This document shows, piece after piece, positions 16,595-25,635 of a DNA stretch of 43,109 nucleotides. The notes under the pieces were generated by a model. That model ran no database searches and was not told where the DNA came from. It saw nothing but the letters and a program-made list of their open reading frames with translations. Position numbers and translations under genes: made by a program. How positions within the stretch are numbered: the first letter of the stretch is position 1; every line of letters begins with the position of its first letter. This DNA is from a bacterium. GTDB taxonomy: Bacteria; Bacillota; Clostridia; Christensenellales; Aristaeellaceae. The stretch is taken from the NCBI GenBank assembly GCA_004563405.1, contig SFTH01000022.1, positions 1 through 43,109 of the forward strand, read 5' to 3'.

Positions 16595-17689
16595 ATGAAG
16601 AAAAAGAAATTTGATCTGTCCTCGCTGATGCGCTCGAAGATCACCTGGGCGGTCATCGCGGAGCTGCTGATCCTGCTGGTATGCTTCATCATCCGGCCGG
16701 ACTTCTTCAAGATCAGCTATCAGCCCTCCACGGGCATGCTCTACGGCAGCCTGATCGACATTCTGAACCGCTCGGCGGAGATCACCATCATCGCCATGGG
16801 CATGACGCTGGTCATCGCCCTGGGCGGCACCGACCTGTCCGTCGGCGCGCTGGTGGCCGTGTCCGGCGCCATCGCCCTGAAGCTGATGCGCTGGAACCCC
16901 ACCGACCCGGCCTATTCCACGCCGGGCAACTACACCGTCTCCCCCTTCGTGCTGGTCATTCTGGTTCCGCTGGTGGTCTGCACGCTGATGGGCCTGCTCA
17001 ACGGCTTCATGATCGCCAAGATCGGCATGCAGCCCATCATCGCCACCCTGGTTCTGATGGTCTGCGGTCGCGGCGTGGCGCAGATCATCACCAACGGCAA
17101 GCAGTTCACCACGCTGTATGAGCCCTTCCGCTTCATCGGCCAGGGCAGCCTCCTGTTCCTGCCAATGCCCATCATCATATCCATTGTGGTGGTCGCGGCG
17201 GTGGCGCTCTTCACCCGCAAGACGGCCTTCGGCACCTTCGTGGAGTCCGTGGGCATCAACCGCAGCGCCAGCCGCCTCTCCGGCATCAACGCCCAGCGGG
17301 TCATCCTGATCGTGTTCGCGCTGACGGGCTTCCTGTCCGCGATCTCCGGCCTGATCTACTCCAGCCGCATCATGTCCAACGACTCCAACAACGCCGGCCT
17401 GAACTACGAGATGGACGCGATTCTGGCGGTCGTCATCGGCGGCACCAGCATGTCCGGCGGCAAGTTCAGCCTGGCGGGCACGGTAATCGGCTCCATCATC
17501 ATCCGCACCATCGTGACCTTCGTGTACTACTTCGGCATCGTCTCCGAGGCGACCATGGCCTTCAAGGCCCTGATCATCGCGGTGGTCATCGTGCTCCAGT
17601 CCGAGCCGGTGCGCGAGTACTTTGCCAAGCGCTCGAAGAGCCGCGCGGCCGCAAAGGCCATGGCGAAGGGAGGCGTGCAGAATGTCTGA
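16595..17689 (+). CDS. ytfT: Galactofuranose-type ABC transporter permease
   Basis: 364 residues, eight to ten membrane segments, BPD_transp_2 family (ribose/xylose/galactofuranose permeases). The conserved GGTDLSVGALVAVSGAIAL segment near residue 85 and GGTSMSGGKFSLAGTVIGS near 285 are typical. An insertion with RWNPTDPAYSTPGNYTVSP lies between the early segments. It partners with the following permease to form a heterodimeric channel and overlaps that gene by 8 bases. Confidence 0.93.
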   Translation: MKKKKFDLSSLMRSKITWAVIAELLILLVCFIIRPDFFKISYQPSTGMLYGSLIDILNRSAEITIIAMGMTLVIALGGTDLSVGALVAVSGAIALKLMRWNPTDPAYSTPGNYTVSPFVLVILVPLVVCTLMGLLNGFMIAKIGMQPIIATLVLMVCGRGVAQIITNGKQFTTLYEPFRFIGQGSLLFLPMPIIISIVVVAAVALFTRKTAFGTFVESVGINRSASRLSGINAQRVILIVFALTGFLSAISGLIYSSRIMSNDSNNAGLNYEMDAILAVVIGGTSMSGGKFSLAGTVIGSIIIRTIVTFVYYFGIVSEATMAFKALIIAVVIVLQSEPVREYFAKRSKSRAAAKAMAKGGVQNV

Positions 17690-18731
17690 GAACAAGACCG
17701 TTCGCAAACAGGGCCTGATTCGTCGCCTGACGAATCCCAAGTACATCATGGTGTTTGCCACCATCGCCATCTTCCTGATCATCTACGCCTTCGGCGCGAT
17801 CGTCTACGGCGAGAAGGGCTTTACCACCCTGCGCACCTTCGTGAACATGTTCATCGACAACGCCTACTACGGCATCTCCGCGGTGGGCATGACGATGGTT
17901 CTGATCACCGGCGGCATCGACCTGTCCGTGGCCTCCATCGCCTCGCTGACCGGCATGTTCATCGCCTACGGAAGCACGATCCTGGGCATCCACCCGCTCC
18001 TCTGCATCCTGTTCTCGCTGGTCGTGGGCGTGGGCCTGGGCCTTTTGCAGGGCGCGACCATTCACTATCTGAACGTGCCGCCCTTCATCGCCACGCTGAC
18101 CGGCAACTTCCTGGCCCGCGGCGTGTGCTCCCTGATCAGCCGCGAGTCCATCGACATCTCCCATCCGATGATCGACGCGCTGGCCAAGTGGAAGATCTAC
18201 TTCATGCGCCCGGAGAACGGCGAGTGGGTGAAGATCAAGCCCATCGCGTTCATCAACTTCAACCTGATTCTGTTCATCGTGATGATCATCATCGGCACGA
18301 TCATCCTACAGAAGACCCGCTTCGGCCGCAACATCTACGCCATCGGCGGAAACGAGCAGTCGGCCAAGCTGATGGGCCTGCCCGTGGGCCGCACGAAGGT
18401 GCTGGTGTACGGCTTCAACGGCCTGTGCTCCGTGCTGGCGGGCGTGGCCTACGCGCTCTACGTCAAGTCCGGCTGGAACCTGTCGCTGCAGGGCGGCGAG
18501 CTGGAGGTCATCACCTGCGCCGTCATCGGCGGCACGCTGCTCACCGGCGGCGTGGGCTACATGATCGGCACCCTCTTCGGCGTGCTGCTCAAGTCCGTCA
18601 TTCCGGCGCTGATCACCTTCAACGGCAACCTGCTGTCCTGGTGGGGCAAGATTGCCACCGGCCTGCTGCTGCTGCTGTTCATCTGCATCCAGCGCGCAGT
18701 AGTGAGCTACACCGGCCGCAAGAAGGCCTGA
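17682..18731 (+). CDS. yjfF: Galactofuranose-type ABC transporter permease
   Basis: 349 residues, the second BPD_transp_2 permease of the importer. ITGGIDLSVASIASLTGMF near residue 78 and CAVIGGTLLTGGVGYMIGT near 280 are the family signatures; the order ytfQ-R-T-yjfF is the same as in E. coli. The ATG at 17682 overlaps ytfT and has GGGAGG upstream; a longer in-frame reading is only ytfT in another frame. Confidence 0.93.
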   Translation: MSENKTVRKQGLIRRLTNPKYIMVFATIAIFLIIYAFGAIVYGEKGFTTLRTFVNMFIDNAYYGISAVGMTMVLITGGIDLSVASIASLTGMFIAYGSTILGIHPLLCILFSLVVGVGLGLLQGATIHYLNVPPFIATLTGNFLARGVCSLISRESIDISHPMIDALAKWKIYFMRPENGEWVKIKPIAFINFNLILFIVMIIIGTIILQKTRFGRNIYAIGGNEQSAKLMGLPVGRTKVLVYGFNGLCSVLAGVAYALYVKSGWNLSLQGGELEVITCAVIGGTLLTGGVGYMIGTLFGVLLKSVIPALITFNGNLLSWWGKIATGLLLLLFICIQRAVVSYTGRKKA

Positions 18732-18753
18732 GTCCGGTTCAATTCAAGAAACA

Positions 18754-18838
18754 GGCGCACGCCCATGGGGCGTGCGCCTTCGTCTGCAAGACAAGCGCCG
18801 GGCAGCGATCGTTCGCCGCCCGGCGCTTGTATTTTTAT
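18754..18838. terminator. Double terminator between convergent operons
   Basis: First stem GGCGCACGCCC/GGGCGTGCGCC (18754-18778), then a 12-bp stem CAAGCGCCGGGC/GCCCGGCGCTTG (18792-18829) followed by TATTTTTATT. The second is a strong plus-strand terminator of the importer operon and overlaps the stop codon of the convergent DUF362 gene. Confidence 0.85.
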
Positions 18839-19920
18839 TCCTCTTCCTCCAGCATGCGCAGGATGGCCTCCGCGCTGGGCGGGCAGCCAAGCGCGCAGCG
18901 CTCGGCCCCGCGACAGCAGCGGCCCACGCCGATGCCCTCCAGCGCCTGGCCGGCAAATCCCTGGCCGATGCGGATGGGCTTGCGGAACGCGCGGCCGGTG
19001 CGCTCCTGATACTGGTAGAGCGCATGGATCAGGTTTCCGTAGCAGGCAGAACAGGCGGAATCCTGCCGGACGTTGCGGCTCAGCTGGCCCACCAGCCCGG
19101 AGGGGCGCTGAGGCGCGGCGGCCGCCGTGGGTTCGTTGAGGTAGACCAGATCGTCCTCCTCGGTCGCGCTGCTGCCCACGCCCCAATCCTCCGCGTAGCC
19201 GATGTATTCCACGTCCCGGAGGTCGATGCCCATCAGGCGGCAGCCGAAGGCGTCGATCTGCACCGGATCGTGGCCCAGGATCATGCGGTTGGTGGGCACC
19301 GGATTGCCGCCCTCCTCGAAGTTCAGATCGCCGCAGATGTTGTCCACGATGGTCAGCGCGGGCCTCAGAACCGCGTTCAGCGCCGCGATGGGCCGGTGCA
19401 GGCCCATGGTGTGAAAGTGGCGCTTCTCCGTGTCCGGGAGGCAGCCCTTCATGTTCTTCAGCGCGCAGGTCATCACCGTCTGGCAGTGGCCCTTGAGCAC
19501 GGGCAGGTTGATCAGATACCCGGCGTTCAGCGCGCGCTCGCAGATGCGAATCTCCCCCACGCGGGTCTTGACCGGGCGGGTGGAATCGCGCTTCAAATCG
19601 TACAGAGGCACGTTGTAGCGCTTGCCGATTTCGTTGTAGCGGCAGACCGCGAAGGCCCGCTCGGTGCGGTCGCCCACCCAGGAGCCCTCCATGATGGAGA
19701 CGTCTCTGTGGCCGTGATTCTGCAAATACTCAATCGCGCCCTCCAGAATCCCGGCGTGGGTGGTCGCGCCGTACTCCGGCTCCGCGGCCACCACCAGGTT
19801 GGGCTTCACGGCCACCGATGCGCCCTGGGGAATCTCCTCCGAGATGCGCGCGGCCTCCATCAGATCCATCGTCATGCGCTTGGCCCGGTTTCCATAGACG
19901 ACGTACAGCTTCCGATCCAT
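18835..19920 (-). CDS. DUF362 domain protein with C-terminal Cys clusters
   Basis: 361 residues of the DUF362 family, proteins of unknown function often coupled to iron-sulfur chemistry. The recognisable parts are VAVKPNLV near residue 37, ALKNMKGCLPDTEKRHFHTMGL near 150 and DPVQIDAFGCRLMGID near 218. Two C-terminal clusters (CSACYGN near 289; CCRGAERCALGCPPS near 335) could hold metal. GGAGGAG precedes the ATG at 19920. It lies 43 bases behind the GntR gene and probably shares its mRNA. Role unknown. Confidence 0.85.
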   Translation of the reverse strand: MDRKLYVVYGNRAKRMTMDLMEAARISEEIPQGASVAVKPNLVVAAEPEYGATTHAGILEGAIEYLQNHGHRDVSIMEGSWVGDRTERAFAVCRYNEIGKRYNVPLYDLKRDSTRPVKTRVGEIRICERALNAGYLINLPVLKGHCQTVMTCALKNMKGCLPDTEKRHFHTMGLHRPIAALNAVLRPALTIVDNICGDLNFEEGGNPVPTNRMILGHDPVQIDAFGCRLMGIDLRDVEYIGYAEDWGVGSSATEEDDLVYLNEPTAAAAPQRPSGLVGQLSRNVRQDSACSACYGNLIHALYQYQERTGRAFRKPIRIGQGFAGQALEGIGVGRCCRGAERCALGCPPSAEAILRMLEEEE

Positions 19921-19963
19921 CCTGCCACTCCTCCGATCGTTCAAATCCGGCGCGGCGCCCTGC

Positions 19964-20629
19964 TCAATCATTGAAATTGATCATGCTGAGCCGCAGCGTA
20001 CTGTTCAGATGCTTCTCAATGGCGCTGCGCGCCTTCTGCGGATCCCCCGAGCGCAGGCCCTCCACGATGGCGCGGTGCTCCACGACGGTGCTGTGCTTGC
20101 GCCCGAGCACATAGTCGTTCTTCAGGTGCTGGGGCATGAAGATGTGCAGAAAGCTGTCGTACTGCATGTTGAAGGCGGAAATGTTCATGTAATTGAGCGG
20201 CGCAAAGTGAAACTCCTGATCGCTGAACCAGAACTGGCGCAGATCCATGCTGCTCTCGGAGTCCAGCAGGGCGATCTGACGGTCGAGGCACTCCTGCATG
20301 CGCGCGACGGCCGCCTGCGCCGCCTCGGAGCCGCTGTCCTTCGCAAGGTTTTCACCGCAGTAGGACTCGATCATCATGCGCACATGGTAGGCCTCCCGGA
20401 GGTCGTTTTCGTCCGGTTTGTGGAGCTGAAAGCCCTTGTTCGGCAGGATGTCGATGTAGCGCTCCCGGCTCAGCCGGTTCAGGGCGTCGCGAATGGGCGT
20501 GCGGGAAACAGACAGCTCCTGCGCCAGGCGGGTTTCGCTGTAAATCATGCCAAACTCCAGCTCGCGGCTGTAAATCATCTCGCGTATACGATCGTATGCT
20601 ACATTTTGCAAAGGTTTATAATCGGACAT
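19964..20629 (-). CDS. GntR/FadR-family transcriptional regulator
   Basis: 221 residues: an N-terminal winged helix (about 8-70, with ETRLAQELSVSRTPIRDALNRL) and an all-helical FCD ligand-binding domain with Arg/Glu/His residues typical of the metal-and-carboxylate pocket (HVRMMIE; HRAIVEGLRSGD; AIEKHL). FCD regulators usually sense sugar acids or dicarboxylates. It sits at the distal end of the sugar-acid operon and is the obvious candidate regulator of it. Confidence 0.9.
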   Translation of the reverse strand: MSDYKPLQNVAYDRIREMIYSRELEFGMIYSETRLAQELSVSRTPIRDALNRLSRERYIDILPNKGFQLHKPDENDLREAYHVRMMIESYCGENLAKDSGSEAAQAAVARMQECLDRQIALLDSESSMDLRQFWFSDQEFHFAPLNYMNISAFNMQYDSFLHIFMPQHLKNDYVLGRKHSTVVEHRAIVEGLRSGDPQKARSAIEKHLNSTLRLSMINFND

Positions 20630-20658
20630 ACTCTTCGCTTCCCCTGAAAATTTCCTAG

Positions 20659-20687
20659 ATTATAGCACGCTTCTTCCCGGGTAGTAA
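20659..20687 (-). promoter_or_regulatory. Promoter of the GntR gene
   Basis: Minus strand TTACTA (20682-20687), 17-base spacer, TATAAT (20659-20664) with a TG extension. Confidence 0.75.
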
Positions 20688-20690
20688 CCT

Positions 20691-20729
20691 GTGGTTTGCC
20701 AAAGAAACGAAAAATTTTCTGTAAACCAC
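20691..20729. repeat. Inverted repeat upstream of the GntR promoter
   Basis: GTGGTTT (20691-20697) and AAACCAC (20723-20729) flank an A/T-rich centre directly upstream of the -35. It may be a regulator site or a weak terminator of the 6-phosphogluconate dehydrogenase gene. Confidence 0.4.
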
Positions 20730-20762
20730 GGGCCCCTGCGAAGCGCTCGATGCGTCCGCGCC

Positions 20763-20786
20763 GCCCCGGGGAGCACTCCCCGGGGC
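20763..20786. terminator. GC-rich hairpin after gndA
   Basis: GCCCCGGGGAG/CTCCCCGGGGC, an 11-bp perfect stem with a 2-base loop, 22 bases beyond the last gene of the sugar-acid operon. It lacks a T tract. Confidence 0.4.
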
Positions 20787-20808
20787 ACCGCGCTGCGTCC
20801 CTTCCGCG

Positions 20809-22257
20809 TCAGGCATTGTACTGGCCGGCGGCGGTGTCTCCGCCCTCGCCCGTCCAGTTGGTGTGAAAGAATTCGCCGCGGGGGCGATCCACGCGCTCAT
20901 AGGTGTGCGCGCCGAAGTAGTCGCGCTGGGCCTGCAGCAGGTTCGCGGGGAGCCGGGCGCAGCGATAGCCGTCGTAGTAGCTCAGCGCCGAGGAGAAGGC
21001 GGGAATCGGAATTCCGTTTGCCATCGCCGCCGCGCAGACCTCGCGCCAGCCCTTCTGGGCCTTCTGAAGCTCGCCGCAGAAGAAGGGATCCAGCATCAGG
21101 TTCACCAGCTCGCCGTCCTTCTCGAAGGCCTCCTTGATCTTGCCGAGGAACACCGAGCGGATGATGCAGCCGCCGCGCCACATCAGCGCGATGCCGCCGT
21201 AGTTCAGCTTCCAGCCGTAGGCCTTGGCCGCGGCGCGCATCAGCTGGTAGCCCTGGGCGTAGGACACGATCTTCGAGGCGTACAGCGCCTGCCGGATGCT
21301 CTCGATGAAGGCCGCGCGGTCGCCCTCGAACGCGGCCTCAGGGCCGCCCAGCACTCTGGAGGCCGCCACGCGCTCCTCCTTGATGGCGGACAGGCAGCGG
21401 GAGAACACGGATTCGCCGATGAGCGTCAGCGACACGCCCTGATCCAGGGCGCTGATGGCCGTCCACTTGCCGGTGCCCTTCTGTCCGGCAGTGTCCAGGA
21501 TCTTTTCGACCACATAGTCGCCATCCTCGTCCCTGTGAGCCAGGATGTCGCGGGTAATCTGGATCAGGTAGCTGTCCAGCTCCGTCTCGTTCCAAGCGGA
21601 GAACACCTCGTGCATCTCCTCGCAGCTCATGTGCAGGTAGTCCTTCATCAGCTGATAGGCCTCGCAGATCAGCTGCATGTCGCCGTACTCGATGCCGTTG
21701 TGCACCATCTTGACGAAGTGGCCCGCGCCGCCCTCGCCGACCCAGTCGCAGCAGGGCTCGCCGTTGACGTGAGCGCAGATCTTCTGGAAGATGGGCGCAA
21801 CCAGCGGCCACGCCGCCGGGGAGCCGCCGGGCATGAGGCTCGGGCCCTTCAGCGCGCCCTCCTCGCCGCCGGACACGCCGCAGCCCACATACAGGAGGCC
21901 CTTCGCCTCCACCTCCGCGCAGCGGCGGATGGTGTCGGGATAGTGGGCGTTGCCGCCGTCGATGATCACGTCGCCCGGCTCCAGCACCTCCAGCAGCTGG
22001 GCGATCAGATCGTCCACCGGCTTTCCGGCCTTCACCATCATCATCACCTTGCGGGGACGCTCGATGGCAGCGCACAGTTCCTCCACCGACATGCAGCCGA
22101 TGAAGTTCTTGCCCCTGGCGCGGCCCTCGACGAAGCGCGTCACCTTTTCCGTGGTGCGGTTGTACACCGCCACCGTGAAGCCCTTGGATTCCATGTTCAT
22201 GGCCAGGTTTTCACCCATGACCGCCAGACCGATCAGACCAATATCTGCCTTCTTCAT
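20809..22257 (-). CDS. gndA: 6-phosphogluconate dehydrogenase (decarboxylating)
   Basis: 482 residues, full length for the NADP-type enzyme that converts 6-phosphogluconate to ribulose 5-phosphate and CO2. The Rossmann motif GLAVMGENLAMNM is at 10-22, the catalytic region has GVSGGEEGALKGPSLMPGG near 130 and GHFVKMVHNGIEYGDMQ near 182 (catalytic Lys), and the C-terminus has the usual all-helical domain with YFGAHTYER. The SD GAGGTG precedes the ATG at 22257, five bases after the kinase gene. It is the last gene of the operon and links it to the pentose phosphate pathway. Confidence 0.95.
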   Translation of the reverse strand: MKKADIGLIGLAVMGENLAMNMESKGFTVAVYNRTTEKVTRFVEGRARGKNFIGCMSVEELCAAIERPRKVMMMVKAGKPVDDLIAQLLEVLEPGDVIIDGGNAHYPDTIRRCAEVEAKGLLYVGCGVSGGEEGALKGPSLMPGGSPAAWPLVAPIFQKICAHVNGEPCCDWVGEGGAGHFVKMVHNGIEYGDMQLICEAYQLMKDYLHMSCEEMHEVFSAWNETELDSYLIQITRDILAHRDEDGDYVVEKILDTAGQKGTGKWTAISALDQGVSLTLIGESVFSRCLSAIKEERVAASRVLGGPEAAFEGDRAAFIESIRQALYASKIVSYAQGYQLMRAAAKAYGWKLNYGGIALMWRGGCIIRSVFLGKIKEAFEKDGELVNLMLDPFFCGELQKAQKGWREVCAAAMANGIPIPAFSSALSYYDGYRCARLPANLLQAQRDYFGAHTYERVDRPRGEFFHTNWTGEGGDTAAGQYNA

Positions 22258-22262
22258 TGTGC

Positions 22263-23324
22263 TCACCTCTTCACGCGGGCATTGCCCTTCCATACGCTCC
22301 AAACCTGATCCTCGTCCACCGGGGAGGCGAAGTCCTCCTCCATGGTCACGGCCATCGCGCCGGTGGCCCAGCCGAAGTGCAGGCAGTCCTCCGGAGAGAA
22401 GCCGCGCAGCATGCCGTAGAGCAGGCCGCTGACGAAGCCGTCGCCGCCGCCGATGCGGTCAAAGACGTGGATGGGCCGGGGCTCGGCCACGTACCACTCG
22501 TCGCCGCTGAGCAGGATCGCGCCCCAGTTGTGCAGGTTCGCGTCCGTCACCTCGCGCAGGGTGGTGGCGAAGCAGGATGCGTTGGGATACTGGGCCTTCA
22601 CGCGCCGGATCATCTCCTTGAAGGAGTCGATCTTTCCGGCGAGGTCCTTGCCGCCCGCCTCCGGGCCCTCGATGCCCAGCGCCAGCTGGAAGTCCTCCTC
22701 GTTGCCGATCAGGTAGTCCGCGTTGGCGGCGATCTTCGAGAAGATCTCCCGCAGCTCGGCCTCGCGGCCCTTCCAGAAGGAGGCGCGGTAGTTCATGTCG
22801 AAGCTGATCTTCGTGCCGGTCTCCCGGGCCAGCTCCGTGAGCTTCAGGCACAGCTTGCCCGTCTCCGGGGACATGGCGGCGAACAGGCCGGACATGTGGA
22901 TGATCTCCGCGCCCTCCTGGCGGAAGATGCGGTCGAGGTCGAAGTCCTCGGCGCAGATGGTGCGGCCCACCTCGCCGGCGCGGTCGTTGTAGACCCGCGG
23001 GCCGCGCATGCCGTAGCCGGTGTCGGCGATGTTGAACTGGTGGCGGTAGCCCCAGGGGCCGTCCTGCACGATGTCCGGGCCCTCGAACTCGATGTTGCGG
23101 CGGCGCAGGTCGCCCTTGATGAACGCCGCGATGGGGCTGTCCTTCACGAAGCGGGTCAGCACCTTCGTGCGCAGGCCCAGGGAGGCCGCCACGTTCAGCA
23201 CGTTGCTCTCCGCGCTGGTGGAATGCATGATGTACATCGAACCAAAGCCCGCGGGCTGATGGTTCGCAGGCGTGATGCGCACGCCCATGGACGTCGCCGT
23301 GATCAGGCTGTATTTCTTTTCCAT
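22263..23324 (-). CDS. PfkB-family sugar kinase, 2-keto-3-deoxygluconate kinase-like
   Basis: 353 residues of the ribokinase/PfkB fold. The catalytic site motif DRIGGGDGFVSGLLYG places the base at Asp295. FDMNYRASFW (175-184) is the D-x-N-x-R-x-x-W pattern typical of KDG kinases, and RVYNDRAG near 110 also resembles that group. It phosphorylates a sugar acid or keto-sugar of the operon; since no KDPG aldolase is nearby and 6-phosphogluconate dehydrogenase follows, the substrate might be an aldonate instead of KDG. This is inference. Confidence 0.85.
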   Translation of the reverse strand: MEKKYSLITATSMGVRITPANHQPAGFGSMYIMHSTSAESNVLNVAASLGLRTKVLTRFVKDSPIAAFIKGDLRRRNIEFEGPDIVQDGPWGYRHQFNIADTGYGMRGPRVYNDRAGEVGRTICAEDFDLDRIFRQEGAEIIHMSGLFAAMSPETGKLCLKLTELARETGTKISFDMNYRASFWKGREAELREIFSKIAANADYLIGNEEDFQLALGIEGPEAGGKDLAGKIDSFKEMIRRVKAQYPNASCFATTLREVTDANLHNWGAILLSGDEWYVAEPRPIHVFDRIGGGDGFVSGLLYGMLRGFSPEDCLHFGWATGAMAVTMEEDFASPVDEDQVWSVWKGNARVKR

Positions 23325-23345
23325 TGTTCTCTCCCCTTTCAGGCC

Positions 23346-24593
23346 TCAGGCCCGCTTGATGAGCGCCACGCTCAGGTCGTTCACATTCGTCCCCGTTGCG
23401 CCGGTCACGATCAGACCGCCGCACGCCTCGAGGGCGTGGTAGGAGTCGTTCTCCTCCAGCACCGCCTCGATGCGCACGCCCTGCTGCATCAGCTTCTGGC
23501 GGGTCTCCCCGTCCGCATAGCCGCCCGCCGCGTCGGTGGGGCCGTCCGTGCCGTCGGAGCCCACGGAGAACACGCACACGTCCTTCAGGCCGTCGATGCC
23601 GGCCGCCGCTGCGAGGGCCAGCTCCTGGTTGCGTCCGCCCAGGCCGCTGCCGGTGAGCCGGACGACCGTCTCGCCGCCCGCGATGAACGCCAGAGACTCC
23701 TGCGCGTCCGCGTGGGTGCGGACGATGGAGGCCAGAAAGCTTCCCGCGTCCCTGGCTGTGCAGCACAGATCCGCCGTGAGCACCAGCGGCCGATAACCCA
23801 GGCTCCGGGCCGTGGCCTCGGCGCTGCGGCAGAGCTGGCGAACGCTGCCGATGATGCGGGTCTCCACGTTGTCGAGCGCCTTGGGCGTCTCCTCGTCCAT
23901 CAGCGCGCGGGCGCGGTCGCTCAGGCGCAGGTGGTAGCGCTCCACGATGTCCTTCGCGCCCTGGGCCGTCTCCGGATCCGGGCATGCCGGGCCGGAGGCG
24001 ATGGCGTCCACCGCGTCGCCCAGCACGTCCGAGAGGATGATGGCGTGCACCTTCGCCGGGGCACAGATCCGGGCGAAGCGTCCGCCCTTGACGCCGGAGA
24101 GCCGCTTGCGGATGGTGTTGATCTGACGGATGTCCGCGCCGCAGGCGAGCATCTGGCGCGTCACGTCCTGAAGCTCCTCGCCGGAGACCAGCGGCGCCTC
24201 AAAGAGCGCGGAGCCGCCGCCGGAGAGCAGAAAGACCACCTCGTCCCCCACGCCCAGGGGCCGCACCAGATCGAGCACCCGCTCCGTGGCCCGGAAGGAG
24301 TTTTCGTCCGGAACCGGATGTCCCGCCTCGTAGATCTCCACGCGCGGAATCTCTCCCCGGGAGTGTTCGTACTTGGTGATCACCGCGCCGCCCATCAGGC
24401 GCTCGCCCAACACCCGCTGCGCCGCCGCCGCCATGGGCCACGCCGCCTTGCCGACGGCCACCAGCCACACGCGGTTTCCCAGCTGAATCTCCGAGAGGGC
24501 GCGCAGAACCGCCGTGTCCGGCATCGCGTCCGCGATGGCCGTGCGGATGATGGCATCCGCGTCCGCGCGCAGGGAAGATGCTTGCTGACCCAT
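23346..24593 (-). CDS. Glycerate 2-kinase, MOFRL/TtuD family
   Basis: 415 residues, the two-domain class II glycerate kinase (earlier named TtuD or hydroxypyruvate reductase). The N-terminal domain has VAVGKAAWPMA near 46 and LLSGGGSALFEAPLVSGEELQ near 122; the C-terminal MOFRL domain has AGGETVVRLTGSGLGGRNQELALA and SVGSDGTDGPTDAAGGYAD. It makes 2-phosphoglycerate from glycerate. The gene upstream encodes tartronate semialdehyde reductase, which makes glycerate, so the two form a standard pair. SD GGAGG before the ATG. Confidence 0.93.
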   Translation of the reverse strand: MGQQASSLRADADAIIRTAIADAMPDTAVLRALSEIQLGNRVWLVAVGKAAWPMAAAAQRVLGERLMGGAVITKYEHSRGEIPRVEIYEAGHPVPDENSFRATERVLDLVRPLGVGDEVVFLLSGGGSALFEAPLVSGEELQDVTRQMLACGADIRQINTIRKRLSGVKGGRFARICAPAKVHAIILSDVLGDAVDAIASGPACPDPETAQGAKDIVERYHLRLSDRARALMDEETPKALDNVETRIIGSVRQLCRSAEATARSLGYRPLVLTADLCCTARDAGSFLASIVRTHADAQESLAFIAGGETVVRLTGSGLGGRNQELALAAAAGIDGLKDVCVFSVGSDGTDGPTDAAGGYADGETRQKLMQQGVRIEAVLEENDSYHALEACGGLIVTGATGTNVNDLSVALIKRA

Positions 24594-24643
24594 TTTTCAT
24601 TCCTCCAAGGCGTTAAAATACGTACCGATCGGATTTAGACAGA

Positions 24644-24684
24644 GGGCGGGCAGGGCCACCGTGCATGGCGCACGCGACCCGCCC
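24644..24684. other. Intercistronic stem-loop between garR and the glycerate kinase gene
   Basis: GGGCGGG (24644-24650) pairs with CCCGCCC (24678-24684) around an inner GTGC-ATG-GCGCAC structure, in the largest gap (103 bases) of the distal operon. No T tract on the minus strand. Confidence 0.4.
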
Positions 24685-24696
24685 GCCGCAGATCAA

Positions 24697-25584
24697 TCAA
24701 TGATGGAGCTCTTCGCCGGTGAGCTTCTGATAGTACTTCACCAGGGCGCTATGATCGCAGCCCTCGTCGCCGTCGCGGCGCAGGATCTTCATCATCTCGA
24801 GCACGGACTGGGTCAGCGGGATCGGGCTGTCATACTTCGCAGCTGCGTCGACCACGTTGTTCAGGTCCTTGATGTGCAGGTTGATGCGGAAGCCGGGCTT
24901 GAAGTTCTGGTCCATCATCATGGGAGCCTTCGCGTTCATGACCGTGGAGCCGGCCAGGCCGCCCTTGATGGCCTCGAAGATCTTCTCGGGCTCGACGCCG
25001 CACTGCTGACCGAGAGTCATGGCCTCCGCCACCGCCGCAATGTTCACGGCCACGACGATCTGGTTGCACAGCTTGGTCACGTTGCCCGCGCCGATGCCGC
25101 CGCAGAGCACCACGGAGGAGCCCATCTTCTCGAGGAGGGGCTTGACCTTCTCAAAGATCTCCGGCTTGCCGCCGACCATGAATGCCAGCGTGCCGTCGAT
25201 GGCCTTGGGCTCGCCACCGGAAACCGGAGCGTCCATCATTTCGATGCCCATCTTCTCCAGCTCCGCGTTGATTTCGCGGGAGGCGACGGGGTTGATGGAG
25301 GAGCAGTCCAGCACGATGGCGCCCTTCTTCAGGGCAGCAGCCGCGCCGTTCTCGCCGAACAGGGCTTCCTTGACGTGGGGAGAATTGGGAACCATGGTGA
25401 TGAGAATGTCCACCTGCCTGGCCACGTCTGCATTGGTCTCCGCAGCGGTCGCGCCCATGGCGACCAGCTCTTCCACCGCCGCCTTGGCGAACTTGTCGGC
25501 AACCACCAGCTCATAGCCGGCCTTGACCAGGTTCTTTGCCATGGGCTTGCCCATGATGCCCAGGCCGATAAATCCAACTTTCAT
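24697..25584 (-). CDS. garR: 2-hydroxy-3-oxopropionate (tartronate semialdehyde) reductase
   Basis: 295 residues of the beta-hydroxyacid dehydrogenase family. The NAD(P) motif GFIGLGIMGKPMAKNL opens the protein, DAPVSGGEPKAIDGTLAFMVGG (118-139) is the substrate-binding signature, and Lys171 in GAGNVTKLCNQ is the catalytic lysine. It reduces tartronate semialdehyde to glycerate. ATG at 25584 has GGAGG 8 bases upstream; a start five codons earlier does not. Other hydroxyacid dehydrogenase activities of the family cannot be excluded. Confidence 0.9.
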   Translation of the reverse strand: MKVGFIGLGIMGKPMAKNLVKAGYELVVADKFAKAAVEELVAMGATAAETNADVARQVDILITMVPNSPHVKEALFGENGAAAALKKGAIVLDCSSINPVASREINAELEKMGIEMMDAPVSGGEPKAIDGTLAFMVGGKPEIFEKVKPLLEKMGSSVVLCGGIGAGNVTKLCNQIVVAVNIAAVAEAMTLGQQCGVEPEKIFEAIKGGLAGSTVMNAKAPMMMDQNFKPGFRINLHIKDLNNVVDAAAKYDSPIPLTQSVLEMMKILRRDGDEGCDHSALVKYYQKLTGEELHH

Positions 25585-25635
25585 TTTCTTTTCCTCCAAT
25601 CACAATATAGGAATTGATCACGTGAAATCAAGGGA

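Noticed and set aside
20863..24638. Long plus-strand frames opposite gndA, the kinase and the glycerate kinase
   Set aside because: Mirror frames crossing gene borders; no SD, promoter or recognisable domain.
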